Below are positions 42,281 through 52,200 of a stretch of 64,000 bases of DNA, in pieces; the first letter of the stretch is position 1; the number at the start of each line of letters is the position of its first letter. The notes beneath the pieces are model-generated. The model was not told the DNA's origin. It searched no databases and saw only the letters and a program-made list of their open reading frames with translations. Source of the DNA: JABDJZ01 sp047619685 (GTDB lineage Bacteria; Bacteroidota; Rhodothermia; Rhodothermales; UBA10348); the NCBI GenBank assembly GCA_047619685.1, contig JBLHLC010000014.1, positions 40,113 through 104,112 on the forward strand. Reading direction: 5' to 3'. The position numbers were made by a program, and so were the translations under genes.

Positions 42281-43727
42281 CGGAATCCGTGAGCGTTGGC
42301 ATATTGGCGCCGACCTCTTCCCGCCAGGCCTTCAGCATCTCCAACAGGCGTTCGGCATCTTGCGGGCGCTCGGAAACCAGATCGTTTCGTTCACCGACGT
42401 CTACGGACAGATCGTAGAGTTCCGTGGACCCGTCCTCGAACCACTCCACCAGCTTCAGATCGCCGTCCCGGATGGCTCCTCCAGGCCTGTTGCCTGATCC
42501 GTGGTAGTGCGGGAAGTGCCAGTAGATCGGCAGACTTGCAAGCGATTGCGCGCCGTCGAGGGCGGGCGCCAGGCTGCGGCCGTCCCGATGTTGCCCGGGC
42601 TTTTGCGGCAAGCCTGCCAGTTCCAGCAACGTGGGGTAGATATCGACGGTCTGGGACGGGGTGGTGGCGACCCCGCCGGCTCCGCGGCCGTCCGGCGTCC
42701 GGATCAACAATGGAGACCGAATGCCACCATCGTAGAGCCACCCCTTGCCTGAGCGCAGGGGGCGATTGGAGGTGGCCTGGCTCGCGCTCCTTCGCACGAG
42801 AGTACTGAGACCCCCGTTGTCGGACAGGAAGACCACGATGGTATTCTCCTCGAGGCCAGTCTCCCGCAGCGCGGCCATGACGCGGCCTACGCTGGCGTCC
42901 ACGCGCTCTATCATCGCGGCATAGGTTGGATGATCCTGGCGCAGCTTGGTGGTTGCGCCGTGCTCGTCCTCAAAGTCGGCCTCCGTTTCCGGCCCGAGGG
43001 CCAGCGCCCGTGCTCGATAGTCCTGAACCAGGCTGTCAGGCGCCTGCAGGGGCGTGTGCACGGCGTAGTGGGACAGAACCAGCAGAAACGGCTCCTGCGT
43101 GTGACTGCCAATGAACGAGGTCGCTGCATCCGTCAGACGATCCGTGAGGTAGGTGCCAGGCGCGTCATTGGCCAAATCCGGCACGTTCGTGAGTGGCCAG
43201 TTGGGGTTTTCGTAGGGCGAAAAATAGGCGCCGGGTTGCCCCGCCTCGTTCACCGCAAAGACGTCATCGAACCCCTGCGTGTCAGGCAGGAAGCCGGTCT
43301 GGCCCAGGTGCCATTTGCCGATATACCCGGTAGCGTATCCTGCGGCCGCAAAAGCCTCGCCAAGCGTCTCCTCGGACAGGGGTAGTTGCCTGACGTACTC
43401 AGCCTGCTGGAGCAGGCCGTTCTGCTCCCCTCCTATCCAGTTGGTCAGATCCAGACGGGCGGGGTGTTTGCCGGTCATGATGCTGGCCCGCGTGGGCGAG
43501 CACACCGAACTCGCCGCATAGAACTGGCTGAACCGCAGGGCCTCGGACGCCAGGCGGTCAATATGTGGCGTTTTGTAAAAGGTACTTCCGTAGACGCCCG
43601 TGTCCGCCCAGCCCAGATCGTCGATCAGGATCACGACTACGTTTGGAGGCGATGGAGCACATCCTGCTCCCACCAGCAACACCGTGAGGAAACAGACGCG
43701 GGCCGGTACTGTGGCAGCACGCCTCAT
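42252..43727 (-). CDS. Sulfatase (arylsulfatase family), lipoprotein
   Basis: Alkaline-phosphatase-superfamily sulfatase of 491 residues. The N-terminus carries a lipobox ('FLTVLLVGAGCAPSPP'), so it is anchored in an envelope membrane. 'NVVVILIDDLGWADTGVYG' gives the metal-binding DD pair, and 'SSVCSPTRASIMTGKHPARL' the formylglycine signature C-S-P-T-R. 'GYIGKWHLGQTGFLP' holds the conserved Lys/His, and 'VVFLSDNGG' the second metal Asp/Asn. A formylglycine-generating or anaerobic maturase is needed and is not visible here. It would desulfate an aryl or carbohydrate sulfate. The start overlaps the second sulfatase stop by four bases; it is the last gene of the operon. Confidence 0.93.
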   Translation of the reverse strand: MRRAATVPARVCFLTVLLVGAGCAPSPPNVVVILIDDLGWADTGVYGSTFYKTPHIDRLASEALRFSQFYAASSVCSPTRASIMTGKHPARLDLTNWIGGEQNGLLQQAEYVRQLPLSEETLGEAFAAAGYATGYIGKWHLGQTGFLPDTQGFDDVFAVNEAGQPGAYFSPYENPNWPLTNVPDLANDAPGTYLTDRLTDAATSFIGSHTQEPFLLVLSHYAVHTPLQAPDSLVQDYRARALALGPETEADFEDEHGATTKLRQDHPTYAAMIERVDASVGRVMAALRETGLEENTIVVFLSDNGGLSTLVRRSASQATSNRPLRSGKGWLYDGGIRSPLLIRTPDGRGAGGVATTPSQTVDIYPTLLELAGLPQKPGQHRDGRSLAPALDGAQSLASLPIYWHFPHYHGSGNRPGGAIRDGDLKLVEWFEDGSTELYDLSVDVGERNDLVSERPQDAERLLEMLKAWREEVGANMPTLTDSAMRGEAPGQ

Positions 43728-45160
43728 GAACCTTCCGTCTGAAGCCTGCCGGGTTCTCTATTCGCGCTTCCCTCGATGCCGGTCAGCCTGTCGCCGAGTT
43801 GGCCACGCATGGAATCGGCGAGCGCGGTCATTCGGGCCACCACCAGCGGGTTTTCGGAGGCGACGTTGGTGGATTCCCCGATGTCCTGGACCAGGTCGAA
43901 GAGCTCGAGTCCCACTTCGGCCGAATAGTCGTACTTCCCTGGCATTCCGTCCGCGCCCGGCTCCCGGCCATTCATGGTGCGGTAGGTGTGGGGGAACTGG
44001 AGTTTCCATCGCCCGCTCCGCATGGCGTGCAACTCATTCGTACGGTACCAGAAGAAGTAGGCGTCCTGGGGAGAGTCCGTTGAGGCCCCGCTCAGAAGGG
44101 GCCAAATGGACTTGCCATCGATGGCTCTGGCCGGAAGCGGCGCCCCTATCAGCTCCGCCATGGCGGGAAAGATGTCGATGGTCATGGCGGGTGTGGAGAC
44201 TTCTCTCCCCGCTTCGATCTGACCGGGCCAACGGGCCACGAAAGGCACCCGAACGCCGCCGTCCCAGGCCGTCCCCTTGCCTTCCCGCAGCGGCAGCGCC
44301 GAGCCCGCATGATTGCCATAACTCAGCCAGGGGCCGTTGTCCGAAATGAACATGACGAGCGTTTCATCCGCGACGCCCGCCGCGTCCAGCGCCTCCATGA
44401 TCCGACCGACGGACCAGTCTATCTCGTGAATGACGTCCCCGAAAAGCCCGGCCCCGGAGGCTCCGGCCCGCTCCGCCGACACGGCTAAAGGGACATGAGG
44501 CATCGGGTGGGCCAGGTACAGGAAGAACGGCTCGTCTGCCTGGGCGGCGCGGGCAATGAAGTCGACTCCCTTTTCCGTAAAGTCCGTGGTGAATCGGGAC
44601 TGGTCCGTATTCAGGCCGACAACCTCTTCGCCCTCAAAAGTCGGAAGGTCCGCCCACGCGTCCGGGTTTTCCGGATGGTAGGGCCACATGTCGTTGGAAT
44701 AGGGAATGCCGTAGTACTCGTCAAAGCCGTTCCGCGTGGGCAGGAACTCGGGGTGATGGCCCAGATGCCACTTCCCAAAAATGGCCGTCCGGTAGGTTTG
44801 GGACTTGAAGAGCTCTCCGAGCGTCGTTTCCTCCGCGTGGATGCCGTGGGTGTTGCCTGGCCCGAGGGCTCCGTGGATCCCGATGCGATTGGAGTACGCC
44901 CCGGTCAGGAGGGCTGCGCGAGACGCAGAGCACACGGCCTGACTCGCATAGAAATCCGTAAAACGTACCCCCTCCGCCGCGAGCCTGTCCAGGTTGGGGG
45001 TTTGGTATGCAGTGGCCCCAAACGCCCCGATGTCCGCGTAGGCCAGGTCATCGGCAAAAACAAGAACCACGTTCGGATGGGGTGATCTGACCGCCACCTC
45101 CCGTTTCGAGGGGGTGCAGGCGCACAAGGCCGTAAGTCCAATGAGGAGCGTGTATTTCAC
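43724..45160 (-). CDS. Sulfatase (arylsulfatase family), second paralogue
   Basis: A sulfatase of about 478 residues with the same fold as its downstream neighbour. 'NVVLVFADDLAYADIGAFGA' is the first metal site, and the formylglycine signature reads C-S-A-S-R ('QAVCSASRAALLTGAYSNRI'), the Ala-containing variant that is accepted by maturation enzymes. 'AIFGKWHLGHHPEFLP' and 'VMFISDNGPW' provide the remaining active-site residues. The GTG at 45160 is preferred because it begins a lipoprotein signal (about 'YTLLIGLTALCAC') and overlaps the M20 stop by four bases; a longer frame starts at 45190. It is the middle gene of the peptidase-sulfatase-sulfatase operon. Confidence 0.92.
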   Translation of the reverse strand: MKYTLLIGLTALCACTPSKREVAVRSPHPNVVLVFADDLAYADIGAFGATAYQTPNLDRLAAEGVRFTDFYASQAVCSASRAALLTGAYSNRIGIHGALGPGNTHGIHAEETTLGELFKSQTYRTAIFGKWHLGHHPEFLPTRNGFDEYYGIPYSNDMWPYHPENPDAWADLPTFEGEEVVGLNTDQSRFTTDFTEKGVDFIARAAQADEPFFLYLAHPMPHVPLAVSAERAGASGAGLFGDVIHEIDWSVGRIMEALDAAGVADETLVMFISDNGPWLSYGNHAGSALPLREGKGTAWDGGVRVPFVARWPGQIEAGREVSTPAMTIDIFPAMAELIGAPLPARAIDGKSIWPLLSGASTDSPQDAYFFWYRTNELHAMRSGRWKLQFPHTYRTMNGREPGADGMPGKYDYSAEVGLELFDLVQDIGESTNVASENPLVVARMTALADSMRGQLGDRLTGIEGSANREPGRLQTEGS

Positions 45161-46482
45161 TTGGATGCCAGCCCCTTGCTCAGGCGCCACATGAGAATTG
45201 CGGCGCGTTTCGTCTGCATTTCAAGCGTGGGAAGGTCGATCCATTCATCCACCGTGTGATCGTTTCCTCCCCCGGGCCCCAGGCCATCCAGCGCCATCTC
45301 AACCAGACCGGCGGTAAAGGACACGTCCGCCGCTCCTGCGTTCCGAGGATTGACCGCGGTGACCTCCCCGTACCCCAGGTCGCGGCTCACCTGATCAAAA
45401 AACGACAGCAACCTGTAGTTGCCTTCCGTTGGCGCCAAGGGCGGGTAGCCGTCGCTGAACTCTATCGTCGCACTGGTACCCGGAAGGTTGTGCTGCGTCA
45501 CAAAGGCCATACGCTCGCGCGCCATCGCGACCTGCTCAGGCGATATGGCGCGCAGGTCGCCGGTCACCACAGCAGTCCCCGCGACGACGTTGTTTTTTCC
45601 AAAGGCAGAACCCGAGGCTGTGAACGCATCGTGCTCCACGTCCGTCCCCCCAAGGATCAGCCCCGGATTGAACGTCAGATTGGGTTCTCCGGCCAGCGAG
45701 TCGTAGAAACCTGACAGAATGCGCGCCGCCTCGTAGATGGCACCAGAGCCCACGTCCGGCTGAAACAACTGGCTTGAGTGTGATGGCGTGCCCTCCGTCC
45801 TGACCGTCCACCCGGTCGAGCCGCGCCGGGCAACAACCGCCGTCCGCGGATTGGAGTCACCGTTCTCGAAAGCCAGCGCGATGTCCGCCTCCTGCGCGGC
45901 CTCAATGAGTCCGGCCCGCGCCGCCGAGAGCGGTTTCCCGCTGCGCTCCTCGTCTCCCGTCATCACCACGGTAAGCGCAATCTGATCGAGAACGCCGGCC
46001 TCTTTCAGTGCGCGAATGGCGAAAATGATGATGGTATCACCACCCTTCATGTCCACCACGCCCGGCCCCGATCCACGGTCGCCGTCGCGCTCAAATTGCT
46101 GAAACGGACTCGACGGTTCGAAGACCGTGTCCAGGTGGCCAATCAGGAGCAGGTGCGGCCCCGTCCCCGCACCCGGACTTCGTGCTACGAGATGGCCGGC
46201 CCTTTCGAAGGACTCGCCGGGAAGCCATTCGGTCTCCAGTCCCATCGACTCAAATTCCGCCATATAGAGGTCCCCGACCTCACGAACCCCCGGCAGGTTC
46301 ATCGTGCCGGAGTTGATGTTTACCGACCGCTCCAAGAGCCCGATGGCGGCGTCTGCATTCGCGGATACACGCCCCGCGATCCGGGTCTCAACTTCGGTCA
46401 GACTCTGGGCGCCGGCGGCTGGTAGCGACAAGCCAGCGACCAGCGTCGCGAGAGAGAAGAGCGTTCGGGCGGGGAATTTCAT
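45157..46482 (-). CDS. M20 family metallopeptidase (glutamate carboxypeptidase-like), secreted
   Basis: Zinc peptidase of 441 residues with a signal peptide ('TLFSLATLVAGLSLPAAGAQ'). The co-catalytic motifs are intact: 'LLIGHLDTVFEPSSPF' (His ligand and Asp), 'GPGVVDMKGGDTIIIFAI' (bridging Asp), 'VVMTGDEERSGKPLSAARAG' (Glu-Glu catalytic pair) and 'SFTAGLVEMALDGLGPGGG' near the end. A dimerisation domain occupies the middle ('WTVRTEGTPSHSSQLF'). It would trim acidic or capped dipeptides in the periplasm. It is the first gene of a tightly coupled operon with two sulfatases, an association without an obvious single pathway. Confidence 0.92.
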   Translation of the reverse strand: MKFPARTLFSLATLVAGLSLPAAGAQSLTEVETRIAGRVSANADAAIGLLERSVNINSGTMNLPGVREVGDLYMAEFESMGLETEWLPGESFERAGHLVARSPGAGTGPHLLLIGHLDTVFEPSSPFQQFERDGDRGSGPGVVDMKGGDTIIIFAIRALKEAGVLDQIALTVVMTGDEERSGKPLSAARAGLIEAAQEADIALAFENGDSNPRTAVVARRGSTGWTVRTEGTPSHSSQLFQPDVGSGAIYEAARILSGFYDSLAGEPNLTFNPGLILGGTDVEHDAFTASGSAFGKNNVVAGTAVVTGDLRAISPEQVAMARERMAFVTQHNLPGTSATIEFSDGYPPLAPTEGNYRLLSFFDQVSRDLGYGEVTAVNPRNAGAADVSFTAGLVEMALDGLGPGGGNDHTVDEWIDLPTLEMQTKRAAILMWRLSKGLASK

Positions 46483-46536
46483 GAGCGAGCCGGGTGGGCC
46501 TTGGATTTGTGCGTCGGGACGGGACTCGAAGAATAA

Positions 46537-46989
46537 TCAGCGACGCGCCGCGATACCCATTACTTCGAAGCGCGCGCCGAACAGGAGCGCGCCTGACCCG
46601 ATGAACGCGCGGGCCGGGAAGTCAGCGGTGAAGTACGTCCGGTAGACCTTGTTGAACGCAGCGTAGTGAGCCACGTCCGAGCAGAATATCTGGACGCTTA
46701 CCAGGTCGTCCATGGTCATCTCGGCGGCTTCCAGCGTCTCTCGCATGTTGTCGAGAACCAGCTTGGCCTCCTCTTCCGCTGTCTCGGGGACTGTCTGGTT
46801 CGGACCGAGTCCAAGGGTGCCCGAAAGGTAAAACGTGTCGCCAACCATGACGCCACCACTGAAGGGCAACGCCGTGCTATCCGCGGCCGAGCGGCCATTC
46901 ACGTAGCTCCGCGTCTGGGCTGCGGCCTCTGGTGCCAGCGCCGCTGCAGAAAGGAAAACGGTCAGAACAAGAGTGGTGTGCAAGCGCAT
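46537..46989 (-). CDS. RidA family protein with a signal peptide
   Basis: A RidA/YjgF-type protein of 150 residues. Ordinary RidA is cytoplasmic and hydrolyses reactive enamines/imines; this one starts with an export signal ('LVLTVFLSAAALAPEAAAQ'). Family features present are 'FSGGVMVGDTFYLSGTLGLG', 'EEEAKLVLDNMRETLEAAEM' and 'FPARAFIGSGALLFGARFEV', which includes the conserved Arg of the active-site 'PAR' motif. The start at 46989 begins the signal peptide; the frame extends to 47049. It is monocistronic, 54 bases downstream of the M20 gene start and divergent from the sulfotransferase-like pseudogene. Confidence 0.88.
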   Translation of the reverse strand: MRLHTTLVLTVFLSAAALAPEAAAQTRSYVNGRSAADSTALPFSGGVMVGDTFYLSGTLGLGPNQTVPETAEEEAKLVLDNMRETLEAAEMTMDDLVSVQIFCSDVAHYAAFNKVYRTYFTADFPARAFIGSGALLFGARFEVMGIAARR

Positions 46990-47174
46990 GTCAGTCTTTG
47001 GTTGGTGTGCCCCAAGAATACACAGCCTCAGCATAACGACGCGCACCACGCCACAATTCAGGCCCTGATTCGGACAATTCGTGCACTCCTGGCCTTGCAG
47101 GAGGGATTTCCCTACAACCTATTTGAGGGGAGGTCCTATTATTTCGGTGATTCCGCTCTCTACCCCCGATAGAA

Positions 47175-48853
47175 ATGATCCGCCTCTCAAGTGCTGCATT
47201 GGCCTTTCTGCTCGTCGCGCCGGCCATTGCCCAGACAAGCGACCGAACGGTTGGCTTGTTTCTGAACACCGAAAACGCCTACGAGGGATATACACTCCTG
47301 GCACCGCTTTTCCATTCGTCCACGTATCTGATCAACAACGACGGGGAGAAAGTCCACGAATGGACCCACGATAGAGGGCCCTCCGGTACCACGTACCTGC
47401 TTGAGAACGGGCAACTGTTCCGGGGCGATCTCACCATCAACAGCGCTATCAACTTCGCGGGCCTGGGTGGTCGCGTGCAACTGGTGAACTGGGACGGCAC
47501 CCTGGAGTGGGAATTCATCTTCTCGGACGACAAACACGCCCTTCACCACGACTCGGCCCCGTTGGCCAATGGCAACGTATTGCTCTTGGCGTGGGAGTAT
47601 CATTCCGCGGAGGAGGCCATCGCAGCCGGACGCGACCCCGATACGTTGCCCGATGGCGCGTTGTGGGGCGAGCGCATCATTGAGGTGCGACCTACTCTCC
47701 CCGTGGGTGGCGAAATCGTCTGGTCCTGGAGCGTCTGGGACCACCTTGTTCAGGACTTCGACCCCACCAAGGCGAATTACGGCGTCGTAGGTGACAGCCC
47801 CGGGCGGATCGACATCAATGCAGCGGGTGTACCCCTGGACGCCGATTGGATTCATGCCAACGCCATTGACTACAACCCGGAACTGGACCAAATCGCCATT
47901 AGCGCCCCGGACTTCAACGAGATGTGGGTGATCGACCACGGTACCACCACCGAAGAAGCGTCGGCGACCGTCGGCGGCCGCCAGGATAAGGGAGGAGATC
48001 TCCTCTACAGATGGGGCAATCCCCAGGTCTATGACAAGGGCAGTGCCTCAGACCGGAAACTGGGCTTCCAGCACGATACTCAGTGGATTTCGGAGGGGCT
48101 TCCCGGAGCCGGCAATTTCATGATCTTCAACAATGGGGTGGGACGGGGCTACTCCACGTCTTTGGAGATTGTCTCACCGGCAGACGCCTCGGGAGCGTAT
48201 CCGATGACTGCCGAAGGCGCCTTTGTCTAACCCGAGCCGACGTGGTTGTTCGAGGACACCGACAATTTTTACGGATCTTTTGCCTCCAGCACCAAGCGCT
48301 TGCCCAACGGCAACACCTTGATCAATGAGGCAAACACCGGCCGCCTCTTCGAGGTTACTACTGCCGGGGAGAAGGTCTGGGAGTACGTGAACCCTGTCAC
48401 GGCCGACGGACCGATTAATGAAGACGGCGAAATTCCGGTGTTTTTTGCCCCGATCGGCATTTTGTCAAATAGTGTTTTCCGGGCGCACCGGTATGGATTT
48501 GACTACCCTGCCTTCGCAGGCCGCGATCTAACGCCGATGGGCCCGATCGAACTCCCGTCAGGTACAGCGGTGGAAGACTCGGACTTGCCTGCCCGTTTTG
48601 TCCTGGGGCAGAACTATCCCAATCCGTTCAACCCGGTCACTTCCATCCCGGTCACCCTCAATACCGCTGGCCGCGTGCAGATCGAGGTGTTCGATGTGCT
48701 GGGACGTCGGTTGAAATGGTAGCAGACGGATTCTTCGGTATTGGCACCCAAACGTTTTCCTTCGATGCTCGCGACCTGCCCAGCGGGATCTACCTGTACC
48801 GTATGAGCACGGCTGGCTTTACCACGTCGCGGAGAATGTCCCTCTTGAGGTAA
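47175..48853 (+). pseudogene. Arylsulfotransferase-like secreted protein with a sorting domain, disrupted by a stop and a frameshift
   Basis: Reading with corrections, this is a secreted aryl-sulfate sulfotransferase-like beta-propeller: signal peptide 'RLSSAALAFLLVAPAIAQ', then repeats such as 'LVNWDGTLEWEFIFSDD' and 'HALHHDSAPLANGNVLLLAW', and the late motif 'GNTLINEANTGRLFEVTTAG'. A TAA at 48228-48230 interrupts the frame; the same frame resumes immediately with 'PEPTWLFEDTDNFYGSFASS'. A second lesion near 48711-48717 (one base missing beside an AAA run) moves the end to another frame: 'MVADGFFGIGTQTFSFDARD' then 'LPSGIYLYRMSTAGFTTSRR', stopping at 48853. Those last residues complete a type IX-like sorting domain begun by 'NYPNPFNPVTSIPVTL'. 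It is either a true pseudogene or, at the homopolymer, a sequencing error. Confidence 0.85.
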
Positions 48854-48959
48854 ATCGTCCGCAGGATGCGCTCACCTTCCTGTGGGCGCTGGCGGCTTCC
48901 GGTCCCCGGGTCCGCGAAGCCCCGTTCGGCGGTGCGCCATCCTCCCGGCCCGGCTCATC

Positions 48960-49166
48960 TCAAATGTGCGAGCTGGCAAGGAGGCCTATGTAGGCTGCGT
49001 ACCCCGCGAGAACGACCGCTCCCTCCCATCGCCCGAGGCGCGAGCCAGTCCACATCATCGGCAAGAGCACAGCAGCAAAGACAAGCATCACCGTCATGTC
49101 CTCCCACCGCATTCCGGGGGCTGCTACCGGATTTGCGAGTGCCGCGGCCCCGAGTACGCCGACCAC
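48960..49166 (-). pseudogene. C-terminal remnant of a sodium/calcium antiporter (CaxA/YrbG-like)
   Basis: About 68 residues matching only the last membrane segments of the Ca/Na antiporter family: 'VGVLGAAALANPVAAPGMRW', then 'EDMTVMLVFAAVLLPMMWTG' and 'SRLGRWEGAVVLAGYAAYIG', the usual closing helix with the R-W-E-G signature. The frame upstream is open for about 20 more codons but shows no antiporter sequence and then meets a stop; the preceding roughly 250 residues, including the ion-binding alpha repeats, are absent. It sits between the sulfotransferase pseudogene and the 3' end of the tricorn-type protease gene. Confidence 0.75.
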
Positions 49167-49229
49167 ATCGGCCCCAGGAATTCTGCCTTGGTTCTTCCAA
49201 ACCTTAGCCCTTGCTTCTGCGCGAACGCG

Positions 49230-52200
49230 TTACTGCTTCTTCCAGGGGGTCGGGAATCCAGATCCCGGGATGAGCGTGGGGTACGCCGGCGGCTCCGGTG
49301 GAATCCGGGGGTCCTGCTGGATCAGCGCCTTCAGATGGGCAATGGCCGCCTCCAGCTGCGCATCGTGCCCGCCGTAGGTCGCATGCGGGAGGTTGTCCAC
49401 CACGATGTCAGGCTCAAATCCCCAGCCCTCGATCAGCCATTCGCCTTCCGGCCCGTAGACTCCGGTCTCGGAGGCCCGCGCAACGCCGCCGTCTACCTGG
49501 CGATTGCTGCCGGACAGCCAAACCTCTCCGCCCCAGGTGCGGGTGCCGATTGCCTGACCAAGGCCGAGCCGCCTGAAACCGTCGGCAAAGGCCTCGCCGT
49601 CAGAAGCGGTGCGCTCATCTACCAAGACCACCAGGTGCCCGTTGAATGAGTACTGCATGTTCGGATAGACTACGTTCGGGCGCGGCTTGAAATAGGACCA
49701 GGCGCGTCTGAGAAGCTGACTCAAGACCCAAGAATCGATGTTGCCGCCGTTGTTGTGGCGGACATCAATAATGAGCCCCTGCTTGTTCGTTTGCGAGTAG
49801 AATTCGCGTGTCCATTGGCCGATGTCTCCGCCTCCCATCGCCCGGAGGTGGACATACCCGATCGCCCCCTCGCTTGACGCATCAGCCTGAAGGCGGCGTG
49901 TGTATTCCCACTCGTGATATTTCAGATCGAACTCGCTTCTTCCCGAAATTGGCGTCACGAGCACCTCTCGGGCCTGCCCATCGGGATCCAGGATTGAGAG
50001 TCGGACCTGCTTCCCGGCCTGATCCATCAGAAGTTGTCCGATGTCAGCCGCAGCACTGGTGGACCGTCCGTTGATGGACAAGATGATACTCCCCTCTTCG
50101 ACCCGAGCATCCGGATGGGCAAGCGGCGACCATTCTCCTGGCAAGTCCGGATCCGCCTTGTAGCGGTGAGCCAGCAGGAACCCGCCCGTTTTGGCATCGC
50201 GCTCGAAGATGCCTCCGAGTGCGGCCGGGGAAACCTGATCCGTGCCGCGGCGCACGTCACCTCCTCCCGCGTTGGAATGAAGCAGCGACAACTCGGAAAC
50301 GAGCATCCCTTGCAAATCCGCCAGAGCCTCCCGAGAGCCTACCCGCTCGACCAGGGGCGCGTACTTGGCCCGCATTGCATCCCAGTCCACCCCAAGCATG
50401 TTCGGGTCCCAGAAATAGTCCCTGTGAAGGCGCCATGCGTCGTTGTAAATCTGGGTCCACTCGTCGCGTTTGTTTACGGCAAACTTCCAGTCATCAAGCA
50501 CGACCTGATCCTTTTCAGCGGGTTTCACATCGGCTCCCGACGACGCCGCGATCACATAATACTTGGAATCCTTTCTGACCAAAAGACGCTTGCCATCGCC
50601 CGAGAGCTGCCCGCACCGGCAGGATGCCAGGATCTTGATCGGCTTCGCTTTTGGCTCAAGGTCCAGCGCCATGAGGTCTCCCTCCGAGCGGTAGAAAAGG
50701 CGTTTATCGTTTGCCATGAGGCCCGAGTACGTCCCGGCCGGTATCGGTAGCTCGCGAATCATGTGACCCAGGTCGAACCGGACTGCCCCAGCAACCGCGG
50801 CGGCCGGGGGAGCGGAGGACAGTTCGTTCACCTCGGTCAGTGGAAAGGTCAAGCCCTCCCGAAGTGGTAGCGCGTAGATCTTGTCCATGTCTTCGAAGTG
50901 CGGCTGCGGCGCCCGCTCTCCCCACGGACCTCCGACGCTCGAATTCCAGGTTCGCGACGAGACGAAGAAAAGCCAGTTTCCATCCGCCGACCAGACCGGA
51001 TTGTTCTCCATGAACCGGTCGCTGGTTATGCCGGTCGTCGTCTTCGCCACCGTGTCGTACGCCGCCAAGGCCGTCATTTGGTTGGGCGTCTGGACCGCAA
51101 AAACGACGTACCGACTGTCTGGGGACCACACAGCCTGAGCCCCCACGGGCTCCTCGGCGATCCGGGTCGAGGCCCCGCTCGAAAGGTCCACCAACCACAT
51201 CCCGTTCTGCCTGCTATAGTGAACGAGGGATTTGCCATCGGGCGAAGGCACTCCGTCCTGTCTGAGCATCCCGGGTCCTTTGGATACCTGCACCGGGTCT
51301 CCTATCCCATCGATCGAAACCCGCCACCATTCCAGTTCGCCGCTCTTGTCGGAGAGGGCCATCACCGTCGTGCTGTCTGGCGTGAAGGTCACATTGCGGT
51401 AGCGAACGCCCGAGTCCCGTGACGCGTGCACCAGCCTAGCCCCGCCAACAGGCGCAACAAACAGTTCTCCGCGCGAGACCAGCGCCACCCGTTTCCCGTC
51501 CCAGGACACATCTGCGTCGGACACATTGTCCATCGGTTTCGTCTCCCAGTCCACCAAAGACTGCTCCTGATCGGAGGCCAGCGTGATGTCCAGCTTGGTC
51601 GAGGTGTTGGAGGCCGGACTAAAGGTCCACAAGTCTGCGCCAAGGCGGAAGACCAGGCTCTCGCCATCGCCGGCAAGCTCCTGGGTGTCCCAATCTTCCA
51701 ACACAGTGTGCCGCGTCAAGCTTGAGCCCTCTTGGTCCATCGACCAGATGTTCATGCCTCCCTCCCGGTCCGAGAGGAAGTACAAGCGGCCGTTGCTCAG
51801 CAGGTTGGGCTGCCGTGAGGACCCCGGATAGTCTGAGGTGAGTGGCTCCGCCTCAGGCGCTGCCGGTGCATACTTCCAGAGGTATTGCGCCGTGCCTCCT
51901 TTGTACCACCTGGAGTTGCTGTTTTGCCGGGGCATCCTGGCGAAGAAGACAGTGCCGTCGGCGCTAACCGAGGCCTCTGCCGCCTGGGAAAGTGGCACAC
52001 CCTCGCTCCCACCAGATACGGGGTCGATGAAGACCAGCCGAAAGTCCGGCACGCCTGTTTTTTGAGGGACTCTTACGATGACGCGGCCGTCGGGCGTCCA
52101 GCCAACGGGCTGGCTCGCGCCCCGAGGCTCCCAGTCGATACGCCGGGGCGTTCCGCCCGCTGCGGCCATGACGTAGACGCCGGCTGACCCGTCATACGAG

